DNA from: Pseudomicrostroma phylloplanum
Lineage: Eukaryota > Basidiomycota > Exobasidiomycetes > Microstromatales
Direction of reading: 5' to 3'
Assembly: GCA_039545275.1 (NCBI GenBank)
Contig: BCHS01000011.1
Span: 310,001-374,000 of the forward strand
Length of the DNA stretch: 64,000 nt
The notes below the pieces were generated by a model that did no database searches, had not been told where the DNA came from, and saw only the letters and a list, made by a program, of their open reading frames with translations. The position numbers were made by a program, and so were the translations under genes. Below are positions 21,358-32,355 of this stretch, in pieces (within the stretch, counting starts at the first letter, position 1; every line of letters begins with the position of its first letter).

Positions 21358-22470
21358 ATGGCTCTTAACCTCGATGATCTCATTGGCTCCATGCAGTCCG
21401 TACACGCAGGCGATCGCGGACAAGGCATTGAGGAGATCCGGGAAAACCTTCGGCTGACCCTGGGTCAGTCGGCCATGGGACCTCTTCAGATGGACAGCTA
21501 CTCTTCGGCATCGGGAAGTGGCGCCATGAGGATCAATGGAAGGTATGGGAGGTACGATACTGGTGCTGCAAGCAGCAGCAGCGGTGCTACCGCAAAGAAG
21601 AGGCGGATGCTCAATCGCACCGGCTATCCTCAGCCACATCATCACGCTCACCCTCCGGCCTTGCAGATGAGGCAGCGCCCGCATTATAGCTCTCCTTCTC
21701 ACTCCCGGAGCAGAGAGAGGGCCCGAGGGGGGACTGGACTCGCAGTGAGGGACGCAGCCGAGGGCCAGCAATCTGAGATGGCGGAAGGGGACGAAGATGC
21801 AGTTGGGGACGCAACCATGACTGGCGATGACGGCGCCGGCACATCCTACTTTAGTGGGAGCATCAACAGGAACTCGAATTACCACCTGAGCAGCAACAGC
21901 GGAGACTATAGTATCCCCTATCCCTCGCCTGTCAATGGGCTGATGTCAAGTGCGAGCACACATACGCAACGCCCAACAGACATGGCCCTGTCTCCCGCCA
22001 CATCATCGTATCCGAGGAGCTATACTTCCAACACATCCTCCAGTGGCGCTGGACCTTCTTCCTTTGCATCAACATCAGCCTCCTCGCATTCGGGAGCCGG
22101 GTCCTCAGGCTTCTATGGGATTGGCAATGGGGCAGCCCCGCCTGCAAATACACCACAGCAGACGCCAAGTGACAGGGGTGACTCCACACTGCTCCATAGA
22201 GTCGCTAGGCCGGACGGCCGTGGAGAGAATCTGATCTGGGAAGGAAGCGAAGACGCCGAGGCAGAGGGTGCAGCGGGCGCATCGGAAGTCCCTGACCTTG
22301 ATGTCCTGGACGAAGAGCAGCCAGGGCCCGTGACAAAATACCTGGCATCACCTCCGAGTGGGGCGAGGGGCGATGCGGGTGGCCCATCAGCAGGTTATGA
22401 CATCTCGAGGCCTTCGTCCAGCAGTCCCAAGAGACTAGTCAACGGGTTTACCCCCACCGTTCTGTCATAG
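21358..22470 (+). CDS. Ser/Gly-rich disordered hypothetical protein
   Basis: Single exon, 370 aa. The N-terminal about 40 residues (MALNLDDLIGSMQSV, then QGIEEIRENLRLTLGQ) form a short predicted helix pair that could be a binding module. A basic patch KKRRM lies near residue 82 and could serve as a nuclear signal. The rest is Ser/Gly/Thr/Pro-rich and disordered, ending PKRLVNGFTPTVLS. No domain is recognised. The ATG is in good context after a pyrimidine-rich leader. Confidence 0.68.
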   Translation: MALNLDDLIGSMQSVHAGDRGQGIEEIRENLRLTLGQSAMGPLQMDSYSSASGSGAMRINGRYGRYDTGAASSSSGATAKKRRMLNRTGYPQPHHHAHPPALQMRQRPHYSSPSHSRSRERARGGTGLAVRDAAEGQQSEMAEGDEDAVGDATMTGDDGAGTSYFSGSINRNSNYHLSSNSGDYSIPYPSPVNGLMSSASTHTQRPTDMALSPATSSYPRSYTSNTSSSGAGPSSFASTSASSHSGAGSSGFYGIGNGAAPPANTPQQTPSDRGDSTLLHRVARPDGRGENLIWEGSEDAEAEGAAGASEVPDLDVLDEEQPGPVTKYLASPPSGARGDAGGPSAGYDISRPSSSSPKRLVNGFTPTVLS

Positions 22471-23013
22471 GCATGCACTAGGTCAAGGGGCATGCCTCAA
22501 GCTCGTCTGCGACAAGCTTCGAAGCGGATGGTAGATGACTTCGAGCACTACGCACTGTCTCCCCACACATCCAGTTGTCTGTCAGCGACAGACAGATCTT
22601 TTACCGCCGATTCTCGCCACCGTCAGAGACATGACCCCCTACCTTCTCCACCTTCCTCTCCCTGATTCGGCTTACGTCATACATACACCCCGCTACCTTA
22701 CCGCCGACGACTTCCCTAGAATAACCGCCTTCCACCGCTTCCACGTTGATATTGTACTATTGTTGGATTCATCTCAAGTCTATATGTGTTACCCTTTGGC
22801 TTGGCCTGTCGCGATCGCTCTGCTTTCGCTGGAAGTGAGTTTTGTCCTGTGTGGTTCCAGTCTGGTCTCCGGCTTCCGGGCTGAGAGATGCAAGTGGCCG
22901 GTCCCGTAGCGGGGGCCGTGCGTTTCCGGTCTCGAGAATTCTACTCTTGTCGCCTCATCTCTTTAGTCCTCTATTTTCAGCATTGATAGCATTTGCCAGT
23001 TCCCAGGCCAGTC
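22471..23013. other. Intergenic, no gene recognised
   Basis: About 540 bp between two plus-strand genes. One open frame (22535-22909) has hydrophobic segments but no family resemblance and no good start context. I treat the region as a 3' UTR plus the ECH1 promoter. Confidence 0.4.
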
Positions 23014-24147
23014 ATGACTTCCTCGTCTTCCTCTTCCTCGTACCCGCAACCATATCCGACGCTCAATCCTCCTCCGACGTCCTTCGGCGTGAAGCTCGAG
23101 GCGCCAGGCGTGCTGCACGTTTCTCTCTCGCGGGGCAAGCTGAATCCATGGAGCCACACCATGACCCTCGAGATGCGTCGCATCTTTGACACTCTTGCGT
23201 ACGACCCACTGGTAGACGTAGTGGTGCTCAGTGGAGAGGGACGCGCATTCTGTGCTGGACTGGACGTGGGGAGCTCCCAGTTGGCCGAGCTGGCCTCGGG
23301 TGGTGCCTCCTCCTCCTCCTCCTCTTCTGCAGAGGAAGACGAGGAACCTGCGCAGCCTGATCCGGCGAGGATTGCATTTGGCCTCAAGCAGCACATCGAT
23401 GAGTTCCAGGCTAGCTTGACAAGTATGGAGACGTGCATGAAGCCCGTTATTAGCGCCGTGCACGGCATCGTCTTCGGTCTAGGCGTGGACCTCATGTGCG
23501 CCACTGATATCCGGTACGCGGATGAGGAGAGTCGCTTCTGCATCAAGGCGAGTACGATGACCAATGGTAGCGAACCAAGCCTGGTCAGTAACACAAAAGG
23601 TCTGACACAGCTCTTTGTCCCCTCTTTGCTCTGCTGCCTACCAGGAAGTCGACATCGGCCTCTGCGCAGACATCGGCTCTCTGCAGCGCTTCCCCAAGAT
23701 CATAGGCAACGATTCCATCGCTCGCGAGCTAGCCATGACCGCCCGCGAGTTCGGCAGCGAAGAAGCGCTGCGCATCGGCTTCTTGGGTAAAGTGACAAAA
23801 GGCGGGAGAGAGGGAGCTGTCGGTGAGTCTGGACAGGGCACGGAGGCATAGCAGGCCTGGCGGTGAGCCGCTCCCTCGCTCACTCCTTCTCCCCGTCTTT
23901 CCCGTCGTCCTCATCGGCTTTCGGACGTGCAGCGGCGGCATTGGCTACAGCTGCGCTCCTAGTGACCAAGTCCCCCGTCGCTCTGCGCTCGACTAAGCAG
24001 GTCATGCTCCACGCCAGGGACCACTCCGTCGCAGAAGGGCTGGACTACGTCTCTACGTGGAACTCCGCGATGCTGCAGAGTCGCGATATCCCAAAGGCCA
24101 TGGCGGGCGCCCTGAAGAAGCAGAAGATCAGGTTCTCAAGACTATAG
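23014..24147 (+). CDS. ECH1: Peroxisomal delta(3,5)-delta(2,4)-dienoyl-CoA isomerase
   Basis: Three exons (23014-23547, 23645-23822, 23933-24147) give 308 aa of the enoyl-CoA hydratase/isomerase superfamily. It isomerises 3,5-dienoyl-CoA so that odd-position unsaturated fatty acids can finish beta-oxidation. Visible marks are GRAFCAGLDV (oxyanion loop), AVHGIVFGLGVDLMCATD, and CIKEVDIGLCADIGSLQR, where the acidic residues typical of ECH1 appear. The C-terminus SRL fits a type 1 peroxisomal targeting signal. A poly-Ser/acidic insertion of about 25 residues sits after the LDV loop. Joining CIK to EVDIG requires a GC donor (AAG/GCGAGT); using the next GT would insert about 13 residues into a conserved strand. 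Confidence 0.9.
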
Positions 24148-24450
24148 AAGCGAGAGCTGTGCCGAGGAAGAGCGGTCAGCGGTTAGGGGACGTGCGCCAA
24201 GATGCCGAATCAAACTCCTGCTATAGTCTGGCGTTGCGGAATCGCAGGCAACATGTGTATGATATGAGATGCTCAGGGCGATCTCTATGCTTGCTTTGGG
24301 TGAACGCTATACGACAAGAAGTCCGCCCTGGACCACCTGACATGGTATGCCTCTGCGAAGCCTGCCTCCTCTCACCGCTCCCAGAGAAAGCGCATTTGTC
24401 TGTCCCGCTACCATCTCCTCCCCTTCCCTCCCACCGCTACTTGCTTTTGA

Positions 24451-25380
24451 TCAGCGCTGGATTGCCTTGTAGATCGGGTTCTTCTTCTCATGCACCTGTG
24501 GTTGGCCCTCTGGCGCGCCAGGAATCTCCTTCTTGAGACCCTATGATGTGGAAAGCAGCGGCAGTAGGGGAGTAGGAAGGAAGAATCAGAAAGCTTCGAG
24601 GTCAGCTCATTGCGCCGATAGACCGAGAAACTAGCCTGTATAGGCGAAGCGACTCACCAGCTTGCTGAAGACGCAGTCGTTGAAAGTCATTTCCGGTTTA
24701 CGGCAGAGGTACAGCTCCTGTGGTAGGGATGAGCGAGGGCTATTTAGCAGGTGCTTTCCCCAGGCGCTACCCCTACGCCAGCTCCCGGCTCGCAATACCT
24801 CGTAGAGGACTCCTCTTGCATGACTCACCTGGTTGTTCCTCTCCAGACATTGCCAGTGGGCCTCCCACTCCTTTCCACAGCTCTCATTGAGCTTGCGGAT
24901 CCTGGGGGTTCGGGAGGAGGTAGCGGAGAGATGTTGTCCGAGGGTCAGTCATCGTCCTCGATGCAACTATTGCGCCCCGCTTCTGCGATTGCGAGCTGCC
25001 CATCGTTATGAAACCTCTCCTTCGTACATAGCTAATCGAGCTATCATTCGACCTATCCATCCCCTTGGACCTCTCCTAGCCCTGCCAGATGCGGACCTCG
25101 TCCATGCTGTCGCGTCTGATCCATCAACTCACATCTCCTGCGCGCATCGAGTCACCCTCCTTCCCTCCTTCAAGCAATGTTCCGGATCCCTACTCTCCGC
25201 CTTGCACAACATAAAGTCCTCATTGTACTTCTTGCAGTCTCCACCTCCAATGAAGAAGGCGGCGGACTTGAGTGGGGCCGATGTGGTTCCGATCTCCTCG
25301 ACCTTTGGCTGCGAAGTGGGAGCGGGGGCGGGGTCGATGTAGAGCGTCGAGGGAAGGCGGGCGTCTCTGTGTGTTGCCAT
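24451..25380 (-). CDS. NDUFA8: Complex I accessory subunit NDUFA8 (twin CHCH)
   Basis: Four exons (25380-25133, 24901-24829, 24717-24658, 24540-24451) give 156 aa. Paired Cys motifs of the twin CX9C type are visible: CKKYNEDFMLC with CLKEGRRVTRC, and CGKEWEAHWQC with CRKPEMTFNDC. The order and the ending (CVFSKLGLKKEIPG) match NDUFA8 (PGIV; the 20.8-kDa subunit in Neurospora). Such proteins enter the mitochondrial intermembrane space by the Mia40 disulfide relay and lie on the outer face of the complex I membrane arm. It is divergent from the mL41 gene, whose start is 359 bp away. Confidence 0.92.
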
Positions 25381-25738
25381 GGCGGGCGTGTGGTGGGAGA
25401 GGAGAGGCGGTAGGCAGGGAGAAGTAGCGGGTACGAGGTTGAGTAGGAGGTGTGAATACCAGGAAGATCAGATCGTCGTTGCTTCGATTGCCAATCCCCG
25501 TCGTCGCCTTGGCTCGGATCATGGCCCTGCCTGCCCTGCCTGCCTGGTCGCAACTCCCCGCCCGGCTCGGAGCGCGGAGCCGACGTGCGCCCTCACAAAA
25601 AGTCACGGCCTCACTCACTCCCGCCGAGGGAGGGGACAGGTACATCCAATCCTTCGCAGCGGACCATCATCGTAAGCGTCGCATCGACTTCCCACTGCTG
25701 GACCACCACTTGAGACCACACGCGATAGCAGGCTCATC

Positions 25739-26382
25739 ATGTTCCCCTCCACGACCCGCCAAGCCAAAGCCTTGCGGCTGCCCCTCAACTCAAAGAAGGC
25801 CAACAAGGACTTCTACAAGGGCACAGGTACAGGCAATATTCTCCGCCGCAAGAGGATCGCCTCCATTGACAAGTTTGGCAACAGGCTCAAGGACGAGCAT
25901 GGCAGACCGAGGGAGTGGACGTTGATGCAGAGGCATATGGATGAAAGGAGATTGCCGAGCTATGTGGTCCCGCCGGGATTGGCAGACACGACTGTGAGTG
26001 GAAGAAGGAGGGCAGAGGAAGGTCTTTATGCTTTGCAGGACTGGCACTGATCTCAACCCTTTTCTCCCTTGCCGTTCCTCTTGTTCCCTCTCATCCTGTC
26101 ATCAAACACTCTCAGCTCAAGCCCTACGTCCTCACAGCCTTCACAAACGCCGCCGCCTCCACAGCCCGTAGCACACCCGCAACAGAGCGAGTCCCTGCCC
26201 CTCCATCGGGCTACTCCGCACCGGCTCTAGCAGCATCAGCAGAAGGACAAGACGCAGGGCACTTCAAGTTCCCACCGGGAGGGATGACCGGGGAGACGTA
26301 CACGAGGCTGCAGAGGGCCATCTGGGAGAGGAGGGTAATCGAGGCGCCTGCTGGTGCCGAGGAAGTGGAAAAGAAGAAGTGA
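25739..26382 (+). CDS. MRPL27: Mitochondrial ribosomal protein mL41
   Basis: Two exons (25739-25993 and 26116-26382) give 173 aa. KKANKDFYKGTGTGNILRR and the later SYVVPPGLADTT/LKPYV follow the mL41 (yeast MRPL27) pattern of KxxYKGTRxG..., then RTYVVPDL..LKPYV. The basic N-terminus MFPSTTRQAKALRLPLN suits mitochondrial import. The C-terminal about 80 residues after LKPYV are an extension beyond the yeast protein. It is a structural protein of the mitochondrial large subunit. Confidence 0.85.
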
Positions 26383-26579
26383 TTGCAGAGGAAAACGAGA
26401 CAATCGAAAGGTGCGGACGGAGAAGGACTTGATGCTGATCCGTTGTATCATAGCCAGCCAGCAAATTCACGACATTGACGCACTAAGTGTGTCCACACTA
26501 GAACTGAGAAGGGTAGGGGAAACGCTTTCCCTGGTATTGAACTTTGCTTGCAGTTCAGGCCGTCGGCTCGACAATGACT

Positions 26580-28936
26580 TCAAAATCTCCCTGCAAGACT
26601 TCTCGCCGCTTCGCTAGCGCTGATCCTCCCTCTTCCCCTCATGGCAGGACCACCTCCTCTAGACGACCCAAAGCCAGCGTCGGAGCGGGACAGGAACCCG
26701 CTTCCGCCCATGGGACCACCTTCTGCCCCTCCCGTCTGCTGCTGCTGCTGCTGTTGCTGATATTGACTTGAGGAAGGCTGGTAAAAGCTCTGGGTCATAT
26801 TCGAATCTGTCCCGGGTTGAGACCAAGCAGGGGAAGCCGCTGGCAGACGCTCCGGCGTGGCGCTGGTCCCCTGATTGAATCGCTGCGATGACTCGAAGCT
26901 ACCTTTTGTCCACGGGTTGCTGACTGGAGGTCTTGCGAGGGGCGGAGGAGGAGATGACATAGGTGGGCTTTGCGCTGGCAGACGGGCGCTGGGCTGTCTT
27001 GTCTGCGAGGGCTCTCTAGACGTGCTGGAACCAGCTCCTCTTGTTGCTGATGTTGTCCCTTCTGCATCCTCACTCTTCGTGCCCTTTGGTAGCACTCGTG
27101 TCGGCAGAGCAGCCTCTCCCTCGTCCGCGCCGCTTGCATCACCGGACCTTGCCAGTGCGTCGAAGGTCGTGTCCCCGACTTCGGTAGGCGGCTCCTTGTC
27201 GGACTCCATGCCGTTGTCACCAACGGACTTGAGCGATGCGATGCTCTGCGAAGGTCCAGCCTCTTGTCCCACGTCAGACTTCTGCGGCGCCTTCTGGTCT
27301 CGCCTGAGATCTGCTCTGAGACCTTTCAATGCCTGGATGTCCTTCTTCAGATGGAAGATGGTTCCTCTAGCGTGGTCGACCAAAGCTGCCTGTAGGTCGG
27401 CGTGGGCGTTCCTGCTATGGTTCTTCAGACTTCCGTGCATGGTCTTGCTCAGACGAGCTAAGTCCATCCGAAGAGCATTGGCGTACCTCGATGCCTCTCC
27501 GTACTCTTCTATGGCAATCTCTATACGATCGCGGGAGATTCCGCCTGTACCCATTCTGGCCTTCAGGCCCTCGATCTCGCGCTTCTTCAGCATGGTCCGT
27601 TTCGAAGCTTCATGGTGTTCCTCTACAAGGGCGTTGCGAGCCAGCAGCGCCTCTTTCGCTGCACGAGCATTCGATGATTGGTATGTGAGTTGATAGAGCA
27701 GGGTCATCGTCTCCGTGTGAGAGGTCGCTGGCTGAGTCAAGTCAACAGCCGGCAGTCCATCTGCCAGCTTGCGAAGATCGTTCGGCAGGCCTAGCTCCGA
27801 GCTCAGCTGCCTGGTATCCTCTACGCCTGCCAGCGTATGGAGTCTGTTCGACAAAGCTGACAGCTGATCGGTGACTTTCGACCTTGTTTCCACCACCTTG
27901 AACCCTTTGCTAGCAGCTTCGCTGAATTGAAGCTCCAACCTCGTCACCTCCATCCTGGCAGCCACGAGGTCTTCATCCTCGTCGTGTACGTTGCGACTGA
28001 GACTCATGCCCTTGCCTCCGGGCACCGTGGCAGATGAACTCTTGCTCCCTCCAAAGCCAAGGAAACCTCCACCTCCTGATCGAGCGGGCGCAGCTGGTGT
28101 AGACAATACTCCACTAGGCAGGCCCAGACCTGCCCCAAGGTCGATGCTTATGCCACGCTCTATTGTAGCAGCATGGTCCATCACCGCTCTCCACCTCTTT
28201 TGTACCAGCAGTGGAGCATAGTCGACGTGAGGCGGAATGGGATGGTAAGAGTAGTCCGCTTCGATGAAGTTCCTCGTCTCTGGATGGTCTCGATGCGCAG
28301 GCTCAGCCGCGAGCCGTGTGAACCATCTTGCGAGAGCCTGACAGAGTATGCGAGCCTCGGCTTGAGGTGGCGAGGGTAGGCTAGCGAAGGTGGGTGGTGG
28401 CAGGGGGAGTGAAGCGAGGATTTGAGAAGGTACGTGTACACACAGAGAGAGGGCAAAGAACGTCAGCTCGCGATACGAGCGCAGGAATGGTGGGTAGTGT
28501 GAATGCCGGAAAGGGGCGAGGTTGGTCTGAGGGCGACGATTGAGAAGGGAATGAGTAGAGTCAGGACCGGAGCTTGTCTCAAACAAATGTCTTGCCTTGT
28601 GGTACTTACAGCAGCGTCCAGTCGTACGTTGAGCTCCTTGCCCCTCTTCTCTACGGCCAAGACGCGGATCCTGAGAAGAGGCTCTCGCTGCTGTGGCTGT
28701 TGCGGTTGCCGAGGTTGCTGTCCTTCTGTCTGCGCAGCTGAGGAGGACGAGGCAGCAGCATTGGGCTGCTGTGGGACCTTGTCCTTGGCTTGAGCGGGCG
28801 GATGTGGTCGTTGTGGCTTCTGATCATCGTCGGTACGAGGTGCTGGAGCAGGAGCGGGTGGAGGAGGCGACGTGGGTGTGGACTGCGTGCTGGGCCCCGC
28901 AGTAGGCTGTCCCTGTTGCTCCTGCTGAGCCTCCAT
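26580..28936 (-). CDS. VPS17: Vps17-like retromer SNX-BAR subunit
   Basis: Two exons (28936-28610 and 28526-26580) give 757 aa; the donor is GTAAGT and the acceptor CCCTCAG. A Pro/Gln-rich N-terminus precedes a PX-like domain at about residues 88-200 (LLRIRVLAVEKRGKELNVRL, DAATNLAPFR, FLRSYREL, ASLPLPP, TRNFIEADYSYHP). A helical BAR-like region follows at about 285-495. The C-terminal 260 residues are Ser/Pro-rich and disordered with a short poly-Gln tract (DNA 26740-26762). The FxLDAxTNLPxF and FIExDFGY motifs are typical of Vps17, which pairs with Vps5 to tubulate endosomal membranes for retrograde transport to the Golgi. The alternative is another SNX-BAR protein. Confidence 0.85.
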
Positions 28937-29195
28937 GGCAAGCTGGATGGACAGGATGACGAGGAACTCTGTAGTCTACCAACAAAGGCTCGTCCAGATG
29001 ATTCTAGTCTAGGACCAGGGGCGTGCAGCAGGGCCTGTGCCCACGCGGGGGCTGCGCGGAAAGAGAGGCATGCGACTCCGCTTCCCTCGATCGTGTTGGT
29101 CTCCTTCCTCGTCTTCGCAGTCAAGTCCATGCCTTTCGCCCTCCTCTCCTTGCCCTTGGTCTGCCGTCTTGATCAGGCGTACAGTGCTGCCCAGG

Positions 29196-30333
29196 ATGGC
29201 CATCAGTCCCTCCTTCCACCGCTACAGTATCTTCTCGTCCTTCCTCTTCCTCCTCGACCTCAAGGTAGGATGTACCATCCTTACCCTCTTTAATCTTTTC
29301 AACAAGAGCGCAGGCGTCTTCGGTCTCCTGGCCATCTTCCAGGGAGGGACGCTGGCGCAGCTCACTCTGTATGCTTACAGTCTGGGCACGATCTTTATCA
29401 GCTTGTGGGGCCTCAGGGGGATCAGCGAGGTCAGTACGAAGCCGCCGCACGCTCGGATTATGCGTGCAGCACAGAGGACAGCTCCACTGATCAATCGCCT
29501 ACCTCGACCTTTGCCCTGCAGGAGTCAGCCCCTACTGTGCTTTTGTATGCCCACATGTACTTGGCCGACCATCTCGTCTCATCCCTGTGGTCGTTCTACT
29601 TCTTTCAGGTCGTCTATCATTACACAGAGCACAATGGCCAGCCGCCTGTAAGTGGAAGTACCTGCTTTCCCGCTCCAGTCAACTGACAGTCAATGTCCTT
29701 CCTTATACCTTTTCTCTTTCAGCCACTTTCAAAGTACCAAGAAGGATTGATGTCCCTCATTGAGTCGATAGAGTCTCAATACGAGACCAAGGGCGTCCAT
29801 CACGTGCCGCTCGTAGGCGACGCGAGGGTAGAAGCGGCTCAGCAAGTGTGGAGAGGCGAGAGCAACTTCTCGGGTACCGTCCTCATCATGGGCTGGTTCA
29901 TCAAGGTGAGCAGAGAGGACTGCAAGCAGTCATGCTTCCCTTCAGATAGCTGATTGTCCACCCCTGTCCTGTGTCTTCGCAGATATACTTCGCCCTGCTC
30001 CTATACTCTTACGCCCTCCATCTGCGTCATGGTACCTATCAATCACTACCCCTCTCCAAGCCTTCTGGCTCCACCACAGCAGAGAATCGCAATGGCTATC
30101 TGCCAGTCCGCGCATCAATCACTATCGAGCGGGGTGAGGGCCGTACTGCTGTCGCTTCGGGAGAAAGGGCGGGGCCAGCGAGGACGCTCGAGGACGAAGT
30201 GTTACCGGGTTGGAGCGATGATGAGCTGTCCGATGACGAAGCCAATGCTGGCACTGGCAAGCCTAGCGAGAACTCTGGGGGAGGACAAGGGGGAAGGAGG
30301 GGTGAGACCGGCCCGCCCCATGCACGAAGCTAG
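29196..30333 (+). CDS. KEI1: Kei1-like regulatory subunit of inositol phosphorylceramide synthase
   Basis: Four exons (29196-29429, 29522-29647, 29723-29905, 29983-30333) give 297 aa with all phases matching; the first donor is GTCAGT. Four hydrophobic segments are visible: DLKVGCTILTLFNLFNKSAG to LLAIFQGG, AQLTLYAYSLGTIFISLWG, YLADHLVSSLWSFYFFQVVY, and LIMGWFIKIYFALLLYSYAL. The first part (LKxGxxxLTLFxLxNKxxG..G) matches Kei1, a Golgi membrane protein needed for activity and localisation of the Aur1 IPC synthase. The C-terminal cytosolic tail is acidic and Gly-rich. Kei1 is cut by Kex2 in yeast; I see no clear lumenal KR site here. Confidence 0.82.
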
Positions 30334-30857
30334 CGCTCACGGCCCACAACGCACTGGAATTCAAAACAAAGTACATATTGTCGTCTTCCCTGTGACATAC
30401 CCCCTGGCTACGAGCCTGCCTTCAAGGCTGTCCAATGCGGTTCAAAGAGGATCTCACTGTGCCCTCCCGCATGTGAGGCTGACTCAAGAAGCGAAGCTGA
30501 GCTGTCCGTCGGCCCATTGGCGCGCGCACCGCTCCCAGTCTCGACAGTCGGCCAAGACAGACGAGTGCAAACTCTTCCAGGCTGCGTCGGAGACGATCGG
30601 TCATACATGCACAGGGAGACACGGTATATTAGAGGACAATGCCGCTCGAGCTTCGGGAGGATCAGAGTACAGGAGGATGAACAGGAGAGAAAATGACAAG
30701 AAGGCGCGGAAGCTCGAAAGGAAGACTCTTTATCGCACCTGTAATTCCAATCGAGAAGATCTGCCGCAAGTACTAGTACCCTCTCACAATGCAGATCGTT
30801 GATGCACAGCATCAGCTGCAAGAGAGCACCGTCGAACCGCGTCGAATGGAGCGCAGT
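30334..30857. other. Intergenic, convergent 3' ends
   Basis: 524 bp between the Kei1 stop and the stop of the first secreted paralog. I see no coding or structural feature I can support. Confidence 0.45.
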
Positions 30858-31853
30858 TTACCTTGTGCTCTTACGAGTGTATCCTCGGGAGAAAGTGACG
30901 GTGACGTTGTTGGCTGCATCTCCGGTATTAGTGGCAGTAGAAGCATCGGTAGTCTGGTAGAAGTAAGAGCAAGTGTAGGTAGTAGGCTTGTTGCTCACCA
31001 CTCCTCGCCAGATGTTGAAGAACTTGCACTTGCCACCGACGCGGTCGGCCTTGCGAGCAGTGCAGAGCGCGGCGCAGCGTGCGGGGTCGTACTGGGTAAT
31101 AAAGTCGTAGCCCATGTAACCGACGGCCTTTGAAGCACTTGTAGCGGCATTCAGGGGTCCGAAGGAAAGACTGTAACCGGAAGGAGTGCAAGGAGCCTTG
31201 ACTGCAGCTAGAACGAAGACGGCAGAGTTCTTGATCGAGTTGGCAGGGCTGCTGGCACCGTACAGCTGCTGGCCACCCTTGTTGGTCATCTGGCTCAGGG
31301 TGGGGATATCACCGTAAAGAGCGCACTTCCTGTTGGACTTCTCGGAGAAGGTGTGGTCGAGGAGAGGGTTGCGGATCTCGTTGTACATGTTGGCAGCAAC
31401 ACAGGTGGGGACCGAAGAGCAGTAGGCCAAGCAGGCAGTCTTGGCGACGGCGTAGCTGGTGGTGTTGGAGATGACCTTGTACGTCAAGTAAGAGGGAGCT
31501 TGCAGGGCGGCATTCTTGTAGCGAGAATCAGTGCCGTCGGTGAGGGTGATGTAGTCGTCTCGCTTGGCAATGACGTTGCCCAGGTTGTACGACTCGTAAG
31601 AGCGCTTGCGGCTGTCGCTGTCCGAGCTGGGAATCACCACATCGACGGTAGACTCAGACGTGTTGGAAGCAATCTCAGCTGTAGCGGGAGCCGCGTTGGG
31701 CAGGTCGTAGGGGGAAGGACCATCAGTCTGGTTGGTGGAAGCGACGGCGATCATGACCAGCTCGTCGGCGCTGAGCGCGCTGGTGCTGTCGTCAGCCTTG
31801 ACACTGGCGAGGCAGGCCATGGCGAGACCGAGGAAAGTGAGAGAAAGCTTCAT
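30858..31853 (-). CDS. Secreted Cys-containing protein, paralog 1 (fruit-body-protein-like)
   Basis: Single exon, 331 aa. MKLSLTFLGLAMACLASVKA is a signal peptide. An acidic pro-region (to about 82) follows, then two dibasic KR sites at 83-84 and 97-98 that suit Kex2 cleavage. The mature part has evenly spaced Cys (TACLAYCSSVPTC, RKCALYGD, RCAALC, KCKFFN, YTCSYFY), probably disulfide-bonded, and repeated N-glycosylation sites. The layout resembles basidiomycete secreted proteins annotated as fruit-body specific; a PAN/apple-like fold is possible. It is very similar along its whole length to the gene at 33563-34652, so the two arose by tandem duplication. This copy lacks the intron found in the other. 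Function unknown; an effector or wall role is a guess. Confidence 0.85.
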   Translation of the reverse strand: MKLSLTFLGLAMACLASVKADDSTSALSADELVMIAVASTNQTDGPSPYDLPNAAPATAEIASNTSESTVDVVIPSSDSDSRKRSYESYNLGNVIAKRDDYITLTDGTDSRYKNAALQAPSYLTYKVISNTTSYAVAKTACLAYCSSVPTCVAANMYNEIRNPLLDHTFSEKSNRKCALYGDIPTLSQMTNKGGQQLYGASSPANSIKNSAVFVLAAVKAPCTPSGYSLSFGPLNAATSASKAVGYMGYDFITQYDPARCAALCTARKADRVGGKCKFFNIWRGVVSNKPTTYTCSYFYQTTDASTATNTGDAANNVTVTFSRGYTRKSTR

Positions 31854-32078
31854 GGTGTAAGAGAATGATAGAGTGGAGTCAGAAGAGCTGCTTGAATGGG
31901 AGTGGTGGTGGTGGTGTGTGGGTCAAAGGTAGTAATCATGGTCTCGAACGGCACTTCTTTTGAACCATTGCGGTGTGTCGCTTTCAGTCGAGCCGTCACC
32001 CACATCGCCTTGTCCTACGCAAGCCCCAGACGGGACAGTCTGGACCGGGGCCGCGGTACGGGTGGTAGAAGCGGCTCT
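31854..32078. promoter_or_regulatory. Upstream region of paralog 1
   Basis: The region directly upstream of the minus-strand start. It carries a GTGGTGGTGGTGGTGTGTGG run near 31898-31920 and no visible TATA box, unlike paralog 2. Confidence 0.3.
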
Positions 32079-32355
32079 GGCGTTGTGCATGACATCTGCT
32101 TGTTTGTATTGCTCGCTCGGGCCTGGTCATCAGCCTGTCGCTCTCCCCTTTGCCGTGAGCACAGTCAAGGCAATCCCGGCGTTCTGCGTCACGTCTGCTT
32201 GTTTGGTGTGCTCGCTCGAGCCCTAACGGTCGCCTTGTCGTTGCCCCTGAGCGGTGAGAGAGGTCAGGGCGGCTCCGACGTTCTGTATCAGGTCTGATTG
32301 TTTGCAATGCTCGCTCGGGCCCGATGGTGGGCTTGGCATCGCTTCCTGTCTTACG
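32079..32355. repeat. Degenerate 99-bp tandem repeat, about 2.8 copies
   Basis: Copies begin at 32079, 32178 and 32277, spaced exactly 99 bp. Shared landmarks are GCGTTNTGC at the start, TCTGCTTGTTTG at about +17 and TGCTCGCTCGRGCC at about +31. The third copy decays after about 75 bp. The unit length is a multiple of three, and a minus-strand frame (32547-31996) stays open through all copies, giving a 33-residue repeated pattern. No start context or domain supports translation. Confidence 0.85.

Noticed and set aside
22535..22909. 124-codon frame with hydrophobic stretches
   Set aside because: No start context, no family resemblance and it sits where a 3' UTR and promoter are expected.
29954..30802. 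Open frame of 282 codons over the end of the Kei1 gene
   Set aside because: It overlaps Kei1 exon 4 in another frame, has no domain, and its composition looks like antisense or out-of-frame GC-rich DNA.
30825..30850. GGTTCGA-like sequence (minus strand) resembling a tRNA B box
   Set aside because: No acceptor stem, D-arm or A box at the right distance. No tRNA could be supported anywhere in the window.
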